From contig JACPGH010000006.1 in assembly GCA_016182485.1 (NCBI GenBank), positions 1 through 64,000 of the forward strand: DNA of 64,000 bases. Direction: 5' to 3'. This document shows positions 16,385-23,668 of the stretch, piece by piece (the stretch's first letter is position 1; every line of letters begins with the position of its first letter). The stretch is from Candidatus Kaiserbacteria bacterium (GTDB lineage Bacteria > Patescibacteria > Paceibacteria > UBA9973 > UBA2103). The notes under the pieces are model-generated. The model ran no database searches, had not been told where the DNA came from, and saw only the letters and a list, made by a program, of their open reading frames with translations. Made by a program: the position numbers and the translations under genes.

Positions 16385-17518
16385 TTCATGCGAAAGCGCT
16401 ATGGAGAGGATCTCCTCGGCGATGATGCGCGCGGCGTCCGGATCGGTGAACCCGACCGCCGCCTCGCCCATGCGTTTCGCCTGCTCGGGATTATCCAGGA
16501 TGTGCTTCACCTCGGATACTAGAAGATGCGGGGTCAAATTTTCTTCTTCGAGCACCGCCGCGGCGCCCGTCCTGGCGTACGCGTAGGCATTGGTACGCTG
16601 GTCGTGGCTCACGGATTCGGGAATGGGGATGATGAGGGAGGGTTTCTTCCAGAGAGAAATTTCGGCGATCGAAGTCGCTCCAGCGCGCGAGATAACAAGG
16701 TCGGTGACGCCGGCAGCCCGTTGCAGCGCCATTTCGGAAAGAAAGTTGATCGGGTGGTATCGGGAGGCGTGAGGATCATCTCTCAGGATGACTTGCGCCA
16801 GTTCGGATACGCTTTTGAAGTTCGCCTGTCCCGTCTGATGGATTACGTTGGCGAAGGCCACGAGATCGGGCAAGGCAGAGAGAACCGCCTCGTTGACCCT
16901 GACTGCGCCGGAGGATCCTCCTAAGATGAGGATCGTTGGAATATCGTTTTCGAGCCCCAGATATTGGCGGGCGCCTTCCGCCTCGACGCGCATCAATGCT
17001 TTCCGTACAGGTATGCCAGTGCGGGCTATCTTGCCCTGTACCTTCTTCGGGAAATAATGCGCCGCGCTCTCAAAAGAGATGGCGATTTTTTTTGCGAACT
17101 TCGCCGCAAGCAGGTTGGCGCGGCCCGGTTTCGCGTCCGATTCGTGCACGATGACCGGAATACCCAGTATGCGCGCGGCAAGCACCGTCGGTACGCTGCC
17201 GTAGCCGCCCTTGCTCACCACCACGTCCGGATAGAGGCGGAACAGAGCCAGGACCGCCCACAGAGTCCCAAAAAAGGTCGCAATGAAGCCGAAAATGCTC
17301 CCCGCCGACCGATACCGGCGCATCTTGCCTGCCGGGACGGCAACGTGGATTATGCCGTTCTCAAAAAGCGCCTTCGGATCGATCGCAGAAGGCGCCAAGA
17401 AATAAAGCTTGGGCGCCACGAGCCGCCTAGACCGAGCCAGATCGTCGAGCGCCTCCGCGATGGCTATGATGGGGTAAAAATGCCCGCCAGTCCCGCCTCC
17501 CGTGAAGACAATTGTCAT
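16376..17518 (-). CDS. murG: UDP-GlcNAc lipid II glycosyltransferase MurG
   Basis: Transfers GlcNAc onto lipid I on the inner face of the membrane. The glycine-rich N-terminal loop FTGGGTGGHFYPIIA (residues 5-19), the donor-site loop GGSSGAVRVNEAV and the C-lobe ISRAGATSIAEI are all intact. 380 residues, slightly above the usual 355-365. The start at 17518 fits the family; the ATG at 17551 would add 11 atypical residues. It is separated by a 14-bp-arm inverted repeat from gltX downstream and diverges from the PemK-like gene. Confidence 0.97.
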   Translation of the reverse strand: MTIVFTGGGTGGHFYPIIAIAEALDDLARSRRLVAPKLYFLAPSAIDPKALFENGIIHVAVPAGKMRRYRSAGSIFGFIATFFGTLWAVLALFRLYPDVVVSKGGYGSVPTVLAARILGIPVIVHESDAKPGRANLLAAKFAKKIAISFESAAHYFPKKVQGKIARTGIPVRKALMRVEAEGARQYLGLENDIPTILILGGSSGAVRVNEAVLSALPDLVAFANVIHQTGQANFKSVSELAQVILRDDPHASRYHPINFLSEMALQRAAGVTDLVISRAGATSIAEISLWKKPSLIIPIPESVSHDQRTNAYAYARTGAAAVLEEENLTPHLLVSEVKHILDNPEQAKRMGEAAVGFTDPDAARIIAEEILSIALSHEPS

Positions 17519-17536
17519 ATGTTTTCGAAATTTGAA

Positions 17537-17545
17537 TGCTAGCAT
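17537..17545 (+). promoter_or_regulatory. Extended -10 of the PemK-like gene
   Basis: TGC-TAGCAT ends 6 bases before the ATG at 17552. It lies in the palindrome ATGCTAGCAT, so a minus-strand -10 for murG overlaps it. Confidence 0.5.
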
Positions 17546-17551
17546 TAGCAT

Positions 17552-17941
17552 ATGAAGCGCTTCCTAGAATGGATTGGTTTAAAGCAACGTTTGCATGAAC
17601 TACAGCATCGGCCACCGCTGGTATCGCAAGGCGATATATGGTGGGCATCCGTCGGCGAGAATATCGGTTCGGAAGTGAATGGTAAGAGTGCGTTGTTCTC
17701 ACGGCCAGTCATAATCTACAAAAAACTTGCGCATGGTTTCTATTTCGTTATCCCAACAACAACTAGGACACGCGAAGGCACATGGTATGTGCAATTCCGT
17801 CAAAAAGACAGAGATATGATAGCTTGCCTACATCAGGCCCGCGCCCTTGATCACCGCCGACTTTCGTCAAAGCTCGGCACGCTTGATGACCAAGACTACG
17901 CCCGAATTAAAGATGGATTCAGCCTGCTGTACTTAAAATAA
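17552..17941 (+). CDS. PemK/MazF-family toxin-like protein
   Basis: MazF-type toxins are sequence-specific endoribonucleases. The 129 residues follow the CPR branch of this family: GDIWWASVGENIGSEVNGK near the N terminus, then SRPVIIYKKL, VIPTTTRTREG and a C-terminal SKLGTLDDQDYARI, matching the strands and last helix of the fold. No antitoxin gene is adjacent on either side, so this may be a solitary or repurposed member. A leaderless-type promoter precedes it and a hairpin follows. Confidence 0.85.
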   Translation: MKRFLEWIGLKQRLHELQHRPPLVSQGDIWWASVGENIGSEVNGKSALFSRPVIIYKKLAHGFYFVIPTTTRTREGTWYVQFRQKDRDMIACLHQARALDHRRLSSKLGTLDDQDYARIKDGFSLLYLK

Positions 17942-17945
17942 TATT

Positions 17946-17965
17946 CCCCGCTATCGCTAGCGGGG
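17946..17965 (+). terminator. Hairpin after the PemK-like gene
   Basis: Stem CCCCGCTA / TAGCGGGG with a 4-base loop, beginning 4 bases after the stop. No clear T-run, so termination is likely but not certain. Confidence 0.55.
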
Positions 17966-18022
17966 CCGCGGGATAATCCCGAATGTGGTTACATCATAGT
18001 CGATGGCATTTTGTCGTCAATC

Positions 18023-18052
18023 TTGACAATATGGATACTATTGTGATACGAT
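18023..18052 (+). promoter_or_regulatory. Promoter of the zinc-ribbon orphan gene
   Basis: TTGACA (18023-18028), an 18-base spacer and extended -10 TGA-TACGAT (hexamer 18047-18052), leaving a leader of about 37 bases. Confidence 0.6.
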
Positions 18053-18095
18053 ATTTACAGGTGATCTAGCCAAATAATTCCGAGGAGGCGCTAAC

Positions 18096-18416
18096 ATGCT
18101 CAGTTTCTTGGCAACCAAGCTCTATCGGACCGTGCGAAACCTCCGGCTGAAGTCTCGTGGTATCAGCCACTGCGCTCATTGCAAGAATTGTTGGGGCGTC
18201 GTGCAGGGTTATGACATCCCCTTCGCGCCCGGCCGAGCCATGTTCCCGGTCTGCACCGAATGCTTCCCGAAGCTCGATGCGGATCAGGTCATCGCATACT
18301 GCAACGAACTCGTGGATGTCTGGTTCACGCAAGGACTCCACGGAGAAGATTCGTTCGAGATAAGGCGGGACGTTGCCGAGTCGGTACGGCAACTGAAGCG
18401 GCCTCCAGTTCTGTAA
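18096..18416 (+). CDS. Small zinc-ribbon protein, unknown function
   Basis: 106 residues with a basic N-terminal helix (LYRRTVRN-like start, RTVRNLRLKSR) and a four-cysteine zinc ribbon: C-A-H-C near residue 26 and C-T-E-C near residue 53. The acidic C-terminal half has no recognised domain. It forms a textbook single-gene unit: TTGACA promoter, GAGGAGG ribosome site, hairpin terminator. A DNA, RNA or protein adaptor role would fit a ribbon but is not shown. Confidence 0.7.
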   Translation: MLSFLATKLYRTVRNLRLKSRGISHCAHCKNCWGVVQGYDIPFAPGRAMFPVCTECFPKLDADQVIAYCNELVDVWFTQGLHGEDSFEIRRDVAESVRQLKRPPVL

Positions 18417-18435
18417 ACGTCCATAATAGGCACAC

Positions 18436-18477
18436 AACCGTCCACAACGCGAACCGTTGGAGGACGGTTTCGCATTT
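18436..18477 (+). terminator. Terminator of the zinc-ribbon gene
   Basis: Stem AACCGTCC (18436-18443) with GGACGGTT (18462-18469), followed by TCGCATTTT. Confidence 0.7.
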
Positions 18478-18515
18478 TACAACAACGCCTCTATGATTTT
18501 ATCACTAGCTCATGT

Positions 18516-18556
18516 ACGGATTTGCAAAAGCCTAATGCCTAGCACCTAACGGCTAG
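18516..18556 (-). repeat. Heptad NTAGGNN element at the rodA 3' end
   Basis: Read on the minus strand: CTAGCCG TTAGGTG CTAGGCA TTAGGCT, then TTTGCAAATCCGT. The last 10 bases (GCAAATCCGT) are shared with the copy at 32897-32906. The inferred rodA stop TAG (18546-18548) lies in the second unit. Confidence 0.65.
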
Positions 18557-19518
18557 TTCTATGCGCGGCGACGTTTAAGATAAGCCCGCACATGGCGAGC
18601 ACTGCGACGAGCGCCGTCCCGCCATGGGAGATAAATGGCAAAGGCAGGCCCGTGAGCGGGATGATGGAGAGCATGGCGCTCATGTTTATGAATGCCTGCA
18701 GGATAAGGAGGAAAGAGAAGCCGGAAGACCGAATCGCCGTCCGGTTCGGGCAGATAATTGAACTTCTGCACGCTTTGGCCGAAACCCTTCCCGAGAAGCC
18801 CGCCGGAGCCGATCGCGATGAGCGACTGCTGGATCTGGTAGCCGCTCGTGAACGAATTCGCGGAAGGCTCTATGAACGTCTTAACGCGCTCGAGCGTATA
18901 CGGCCGGAATACGAGCATTAAAGAAAAAAGAGCGACCGCGCAGAGAGCCAGTATGCCGAAATCGCGCCAGGGCGCTCCGGCGACGAAGTACATCACTGTA
19001 CCGGTAAAAAGGATGAGCATCATGGTTGAATTGTTCGGCTGGGCCGCCAGAAGCGCCATGGGAGCCGCGAGTAGAGCGACGAAGGGATAGAGGCCTCTTT
19101 TCAGGTCGGAGAGCTGGCGCGCCCGCGGAGCGAGCCACCATGCGAGGATGAGCACGTAGCCGACCTTCAGAAATTCAGCCGGCTGTATAGTCGTGAAGCC
19201 CGCGTTGATCCACCGGGTCGCTCCGCCAGCGCGGAAGCCGATCCCCGGTACGAATACGAGAGCGGTCAGGAGCAGTGCGCTGACATAGAAATAAGGAGCG
19301 GCGCGCTTGATATAAGCGAGCGGGATTGCTCGCGCGGCGAAGAACGCCAAGAGGCCTACGCCGAGTCCGAGTCCGGTCTGTACGAAAATATCCTTGGAGA
19401 GTGAGCTCGACTCGCGCGCGAGAAGGCCGAGCGCCGCGGAGGAGAAGATGGCCAGGCCTGCGAAGGTGATGAGAAGCACCAGAAACAGGAACAGGCGGTC
19501 GCCGGAAAGGAGTCTCAT
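18546..19518 (-). pseudogene. rodA: RodA/FtsW-type cell-shape transglycosylase, deleted and frameshifted
   Basis: SEDS-family membrane glycosyltransferase that polymerises lipid II. From the ATG at 19518 the protein is normal through QQSLIAIGSGGLLGKGFGQ and FNYLPEPDGDSVF. Then about 40 expected residues are missing and the frame changes. The remaining C terminus continues in another frame as SSGFSFLLILQAFINMSAML and LPLPFISHGGTALVAVLAMC, ending at TAG 18546. In the original frame translation runs through unrelated sequence to 18559. This is either a real deletion of a non-multiple of three or an assembly error. It follows mraY across the 109-bp inverted-repeat element. Confidence 0.8.
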
Positions 19519-19519
19519 A

Positions 19520-19628
19520 CCCCGTATGATTGCTCTGCTCGGTTGCGAATGCAAATAAAAATATCTCGCGTACGGCACTTCTTAGCTTGTTGAGATAAAC
19601 CTAGATCAGTCAAGGCAATCATACGGGG
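19520..19628. repeat. 109-bp intercistronic inverted-repeat element, copy 1
   Basis: 14-bp arms CCCCGTATGATTGC and GCAATCATACGGGG enclose exactly 81 bases. Read in the gene direction, the first arm starts 5 bases after the mraY stop and the second ends 1 base before the rodA ATG. Copy 2 is at 51178-51286. Confidence 0.8.
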
Positions 19629-19632
19629 CATA

Positions 19633-20712
19633 TCATTTGAGCAGCGCGACGCTCATGCCGACGATAGCGCAGACTACCGAGATGACCCAGTACCGCATGG
19701 TCACCTTGTACGAAGGCCAACCGATGGCCTCAAAATGGTGATGCAGCGGCGCGATGCGGAATATCTTTTTTCCGCCGCGCAATTTCTTCGAGGTGACTTG
19801 AATGATATTTGAAAGCACCGTTACGACGAGCGGGAACGCGATAATCGGCAACGCCACTACTCCATATCCCTTGCCGAGCGTATCAGTCATAAAGGCGACG
19901 ACCGCGAGCGTCATGGTGAGCCCCATCGTGCCGGTCTCGGTCATCCAGAAGCGCGCCGGCGGGATGTTGAACCAAAGGAACGCGAGGATACCTCCGGTCA
20001 GAGTCGCCGAGAATGCCGCTAGATTTATTTGATTCTGGAAGTAAGCGATGCCGGCATACGCCATGAACGCGGCGGCGAAGACGCCGCCCGAGAGCCCGTC
20101 GATCCCGTCGATGACGCCGCCGGCATAGAGGCCGAGCGATATGAGCACAAAGAGCGGGATGATAAGCGCGCCGAGCGCGAGCGTCCCGTCCGCCGGAATG
20201 CCGATCGCCGTGACGCCGAGCTTGAAATAAAACCAGGAGCCGATAAAGAGCGAGACTAGGGTGACGAAAATAAGCCGCGTAGACAGCCGTATCCCCCGCT
20301 CTCCCCCGGGCTGAATATCCAAAAGATCGTTCACGAAGCCCATTAGCGCGCCGGCGAGTAGAGTGAAGAGCGGGATCCAGGTCTGACTGCGGGAAAGGAA
20401 GTCCAATTTCTCGGTCAGAGGCATTGGGAGGAGCCGAGCAGACGCCCAGGCCAGGAGCGTGACGAAGCCGACGCTCGCCCAGATCAGTATCCCGCCCATG
20501 CGCGGCGTCGAGACTTCGTTGCCGCCGTGCACGGTCATGCGGAGCTTCTCGAACTCGACGGCGCGCGTGCCGTCGAGCGCAGTCTTGCGCGTCTGCTTCT
20601 TCCAGACCTTATAACGGTAGAGGTAGTGCACGAGAACGGGCGCGAACAAAATACCAGTGACGAACGAGGCGGTCGCCGGGATGAACACTTTGAGTATGCT
20701 TGCGGTTTCCAT
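19633..20712 (-). CDS. mraY: Phospho-N-acetylmuramoyl-pentapeptide transferase
   Basis: Makes lipid I on the cytoplasmic face of the membrane. About ten membrane segments are visible over 359 residues. Conserved loops: STPRMGGILIW, the DGIDGLSGG segment (catalytic Asp) and LHHHFEAIGWPSYKV. The usual D-D-Y pair at the end of the second loop reads V-N-D-L (GFVNDLLDI), so the first Asp is Asn. The start at 20712 (METASILKVF) follows dac by 4 bases. The order scpB-dac-mraY-rodA groups division and wall genes. Confidence 0.95.
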   Translation of the reverse strand: METASILKVFIPATASFVTGILFAPVLVHYLYRYKVWKKQTRKTALDGTRAVEFEKLRMTVHGGNEVSTPRMGGILIWASVGFVTLLAWASARLLPMPLTEKLDFLSRSQTWIPLFTLLAGALMGFVNDLLDIQPGGERGIRLSTRLIFVTLVSLFIGSWFYFKLGVTAIGIPADGTLALGALIIPLFVLISLGLYAGGVIDGIDGLSGGVFAAAFMAYAGIAYFQNQINLAAFSATLTGGILAFLWFNIPPARFWMTETGTMGLTMTLAVVAFMTDTLGKGYGVVALPIIAFPLVVTVLSNIIQVTSKKLRGGKKIFRIAPLHHHFEAIGWPSYKVTMRYWVISVVCAIVGMSVALLK

Positions 20713-20716
20713 GGTT

Positions 20717-21664
20717 TTATAGGGAGGGTACGCCGGCGAAGTGCGCGAGCGTGGCCGCCACAAGAGCCGCGCCATCGGTGAAGCGCGCCTCTTTCGAGGA
20801 GCCGAGTACGACGACCGCGATCGGATGCCCTATGCCGACATCGAAAACAAGCGAGAGATTCCCTCCCGCCAGATCAGTGAAGCCGGTTTTCGATAAAAGG
20901 ATATGGGGAACGGAGGAGATTATCGGATCAGTGTTTTTAACCGTGAAGGAGGCGCCGTCGGCAGAAGAGGCTTCCGCATATGGAAGCGTCGTAGCCTCCG
21001 CGATATACGGCAATTCCTGCGCGAACGCGCCGGAGAGCCTAGCTAAGTCGCGCGCAGAGCCGTAACCGCCCGATACCGCTTCGTTTACGTCGAGGCCGCT
21101 GCCGTTCATGGCATAGGTTTGCGAGAGAGAAAGGCTGGCGGCTGCGCTCGCGAGCAAGACGCTCTCGGAACGGTTGCTTCGAACGGCCGCCGCTTCGGCT
21201 ATCGCGGCAGCGCCATCGTTGAGTGAAGCGGTCAGCGTGAGCCGCGCAAGATCGGAAAGGGAGAGCCTCTGCCCCGCTTTGAATATCCGGGGCGCATCGA
21301 GTGTTGTTGCCGTTCTCGGGATCGTGACCAGACTCTCGGGAGGCAGCTCCTTAAGGGCCGCATAGACGGTAAGCAGCTTGGTGAGCGAAGCGAGCGGGAG
21401 CTGGGCGTCGGCATTTTTGGCATAGAGCGTATTCCCGGTGGCCAGATCGTACACAATGGCCGCCTTCGCCTCGACCGGTACGTCAGTGAAGGCTGGCGAA
21501 GTTTTCGCCGACGCGAGAGCGGTTTCAGTTTCGGATGCAGCTCGCTGTGGCATCGGGACGAGTAAGAAAAGTCCCAGCAAGCCCGATGCGGCGAGGAGCG
21601 CGATGCCCGCTTCGCGCATGAAACGGGTTCTTTCTGCGAGCTGTTTGAGTTCCTCGGTTTCCAT
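20717..21664 (-). CDS. D-alanyl-D-alanine carboxypeptidase (S11, PBP-like)
   Basis: Trims the terminal D-Ala from peptidoglycan stems. An N-terminal membrane segment (AGIALLAASGLLGLFLLVP) anchors the protein. The three penicillin-binding motifs are in order: S-L-T-K in PLASLTKLLT (about residue 92), S-L-N in TASLNDGAAA, and K-T-G in LLSKTGFTDLAGG. The C-terminal PBP5-type beta domain is absent (315 residues). The gene ends 4 bases before the mraY start and begins 5 bases after scpB. Confidence 0.93.
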   Translation of the reverse strand: METEELKQLAERTRFMREAGIALLAASGLLGLFLLVPMPQRAASETETALASAKTSPAFTDVPVEAKAAIVYDLATGNTLYAKNADAQLPLASLTKLLTVYAALKELPPESLVTIPRTATTLDAPRIFKAGQRLSLSDLARLTLTASLNDGAAAIAEAAAVRSNRSESVLLASAAASLSLSQTYAMNGSGLDVNEAVSGGYGSARDLARLSGAFAQELPYIAEATTLPYAEASSADGASFTVKNTDPIISSVPHILLSKTGFTDLAGGNLSLVFDVGIGHPIAVVVLGSSKEARFTDGAALVAATLAHFAGVPSL

Positions 21665-21669
21665 ATTAT

Positions 21670-22266
21670 TCAGCCGGCTCCTTCGGCCTCCGTTTCCGCT
21701 CCCTCGATAACATTTCTCGCGGCGGCCGATAGCTCCTGCGCGCGCGGCAATTCTGCCCCCGAACTCACTCCGAGATGGGCGAGGGCCTCAGTGGTCAGAG
21801 AATATCGAATGCGGCGCTTATCTTTCGGGTCTTCCCTACCCTCGATGAGGCCGCGCAGGAGAAGCGTACGGAGCGAAGCGGAGGAATTGACTCCGCGTAC
21901 CCAATCAATGTCGCTGCGTGTCGCGCCTCCTCTGTCGGCACCTTCGGCACCTCCTCTGTCGGTGCCTACGGTCTGATACGCGATTACGGCTAACGTCTCG
22001 AGACTCGCTTTGCCCAAGTCGCGGGCGAGCTCCGTTTCGCGGAACTTCTTAATGATCGGCGCGGCTTCGGAGGCGGTCCGTAGCTCTACCTCCGTTGCGG
22101 TCTCGATAAGCGTGACGCCGCTCTTCTCGAGAGATTTTGCCAATCCTGTGAGCGCGGATGCAAGCTCCGTATCCGAAAAGCCGAGCACAGACGCAAGCTC
22201 TTTTTTCTCGAGCGGTTCCCCGGAGGCGAAGAGAAGCGCGTGGAGAGCTGCCGGAGGCGTGAGCAT
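21670..22266 (-). CDS. scpB: Segregation and condensation protein B
   Basis: Kleisin-associated winged-helix protein of the SMC-ScpAB condensin. Two winged-helix domains are visible: ALHALLFASGEPLEKKELA at the N terminus and LETLAVIAYQT ... WVRGVNSSASLRTLLLRGLIEG in the second. Between them the usual short P-I-T-R turn is replaced by a repetitive stretch of about 15 residues, GTDRGGAE then GADRGGA, encoded by a 24-bp tandem repeat. Length 198. Unusually, scpA is not directly upstream: an orphan gene with its own promoter and terminator lies between them, and scpB has a separate promoter 8 bases before its ATG. Confidence 0.95.
   Translation of the reverse strand: MLTPPAALHALLFASGEPLEKKELASVLGFSDTELASALTGLAKSLEKSGVTLIETATEVELRTASEAAPIIKKFRETELARDLGKASLETLAVIAYQTVGTDRGGAEGADRGGATRSDIDWVRGVNSSASLRTLLLRGLIEGREDPKDKRRIRYSLTTEALAHLGVSSGAELPRAQELSAAARNVIEGAETEAEGAG
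21926..21966. repeat. Tandem/palindromic insertion in scpB
   Basis: CCTCCTCTGTCGG occurs at 21926-21938 and 21950-21962 (24-bp period). The second unit is bounded by GGCACC / GGTGCC (21946-21966). It adds an 8-residue repeat in frame. Confidence 0.75.
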
Positions 22267-22274
22267 TAAGGTAA

Positions 22275-22304
22275 ATTATAGTTCATTCAAGCGGTGCCGA
22301 GCAA
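22275..22304 (-). promoter_or_regulatory. scpB promoter
   Basis: On the minus strand TTGCTC, an 18-base spacer and TATAAT (22280-22275). The -10 ends 8 bases before the scpB ATG (22266), a leaderless arrangement. Confidence 0.6.
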
Positions 22305-22329
22305 TGGCTATTTCTGGGGATGTAAACGA

Positions 22330-22360
22330 GCAGCCCGCGCGGCTTTGCCGCGCGGGCTGC
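22330..22360 (-). terminator. Terminator of the orphan gene inside scpAB
   Basis: Stem GCAGCCCGCGCGGC / GCCGCGCGGGCTGC, loop of 3, followed on the minus strand by TCGTTTAC. Confidence 0.7.
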
Positions 22361-22385
22361 TGGACTGTGTACGAAGTCGAGCTTC

Positions 22386-22808
22386 TCAGTTGGCGCCTGC
22401 TGGCCGATGTAGGCGGTCCTCGAGCGGCGTACCTGCGACGCACCGCTCGATGAAGAGCACGGTCACGCAGTATGTCCCGTCGCCGTAGCTGGCGAGGTAG
22501 TCCTGCCCGCTACGCCAGCACATCGGCCCGTCGTCGAACCAAGCTCCGAGGAGGCCGAAGAGCCTCTCACTCGGGTCAACACCGGTCAGCTTGTAGTAGT
22601 ACACCAGTTCCTCGAGTGTGAACGTGTACCATCCGCCTCGGCTCTGGAAATAGCGTACTAGATGACCGGCAGCCCACTCCACCTCAGCCTTCCCGAAGCG
22701 GCCGACTCCACGCAACCCATGATGCAGTTGGATGTCCATCGGCCTGATCGGGAACGTGTGGTGTCCAGGCCGCTCCATGACGACTCGGATGGCGTTCTCG
22801 GTCTGCAT
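22386..22808 (-). CDS. Orphan protein of unknown function between scpA and scpB
   Basis: 140 residues, aromatic-rich, no membrane segment, four cysteines without a clear pairing motif. Notable stretches are HTFPIRPMDIQLHHGLRGVG and GGWYTFTLEELVYYYKLTG. The ATG at 22808 is chosen for its GGGAGG site 5-6 bases upstream; the frame runs open to 22919 but that part is AT-rich leader. The unit has its own terminator and lies downstream of a palindromic promoter element (22879). It separates two genes whose products act together. No family recognised. Confidence 0.65.
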   Translation of the reverse strand: MQTENAIRVVMERPGHHTFPIRPMDIQLHHGLRGVGRFGKAEVEWAAGHLVRYFQSRGGWYTFTLEELVYYYKLTGVDPSERLFGLLGAWFDDGPMCWRSGQDYLASYGDGTYCVTVLFIERCVAGTPLEDRLHRPAGAN

Positions 22809-22878
22809 TCTTGCCTCCCAATTCGAAGGTGTGCTTCCTATACAATTAAACCACATTCGTCCAAATAAATCCAGTTTT

Positions 22879-22907
22879 ATTATAGTATTTTGCAAAATAC
22901 TGAAATA
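22879..22907 (-). promoter_or_regulatory. Palindromic promoter/operator element, copy 1
   Basis: The perfect 18-bp palindrome AGTATTTTGCAAAATACT (22884-22901) abuts a minus-strand TATAAT (22884-22879). 28 of 29 bases match the copy at 37862-37890. Confidence 0.6.
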
Positions 22908-22924
22908 GTTTTTCGGCATTTGAC

Positions 22925-23668
22925 TTAGCCGTATCTGGGAACGTCGTCCGAACCGGTGTGGCGGATGCGGATATCGCCGTGCCGGTCGTATTGTTCGGCG
23001 GCGACTGCGCCTTGCTTGACGAGTTCAAGGAGTGCGAGAAAGGATACGATAATCTCGATCTTTTCTCTTTGCTCACCCGCAAACTGTTTAAAGGAGAGCG
23101 CCATGACGCTCTCGACCCGCTTGGCGAGCCGTTCCATCATCTCCTCGATAGTAACCATCGGCCGGACGCGCGCCTCAGGCAATTCTTCGACCGTTTTGCG
23201 GGCGGAAAGCAGTCGTTCGAGAGCCTCGCGTAGCGCTGGAGCTGAGAGATCGCGGGAGGGGGCGAAAATTACCTCGGCGGGCCGTTCCCCCGCCGGCAGC
23301 ATCACATTACGGCCATAGATACGGGAGAGCTCGCGCGCCGCCTCGCGGACCTTCTCATAGGCCGCGAGGCGGCGCTTCAAGTCCTCGACATCCGCATTTT
23401 CTTCGTCTGAAAGCTCCAGCTCAGGTATAAGGGATTTCGACTTGATGAGAAGAAGCGTGGCCGCGATCTGAATGAAATTGGCCGTTTCCTCCATCGGGAA
23501 CGATTCTTGCGCCTTCACGTGCTTGACGAAGTCTTCCGTGATATCGGCGAGCGCCAGATCGTTGACGAGGAGTTTCCTCGATTCAATTAGATCTAGCACG
23601 AGTTCGAAAGGTCCTTCGAAACCGTCCGTCCGGATTGTGAAGTTAGTTTTGGGCGGAGTCGTCTCCAT
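22925..23668 (-). CDS. scpA: Segregation and condensation protein A
   Basis: Kleisin subunit bridging SMC heads. Family N terminus FEGPFELVLDLIESRKLLVNDLALADIT (contained in residues 17-44), the helix LIKSKSLIPELELSDEE around residue 75-90, and a C-terminal winged helix (SFLALLELVKQGAVAAEQ). 247 residues, normal. It overlaps the end of aspS by 26 bases, so translation is coupled to aspS. Confidence 0.95.
   Translation of the reverse strand: METTPPKTNFTIRTDGFEGPFELVLDLIESRKLLVNDLALADITEDFVKHVKAQESFPMEETANFIQIAATLLLIKSKSLIPELELSDEENADVEDLKRRLAAYEKVREAARELSRIYGRNVMLPAGERPAEVIFAPSRDLSAPALREALERLLSARKTVEELPEARVRPMVTIEEMMERLAKRVESVMALSFKQFAGEQREKIEIIVSFLALLELVKQGAVAAEQYDRHGDIRIRHTGSDDVPRYG

Noticed and set aside
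18592..18921. 109-residue plus-strand frame opposite rodA
   Set aside because: Antisense shadow of rodA; the minus-strand frames give a clear SEDS protein on both sides of the break.
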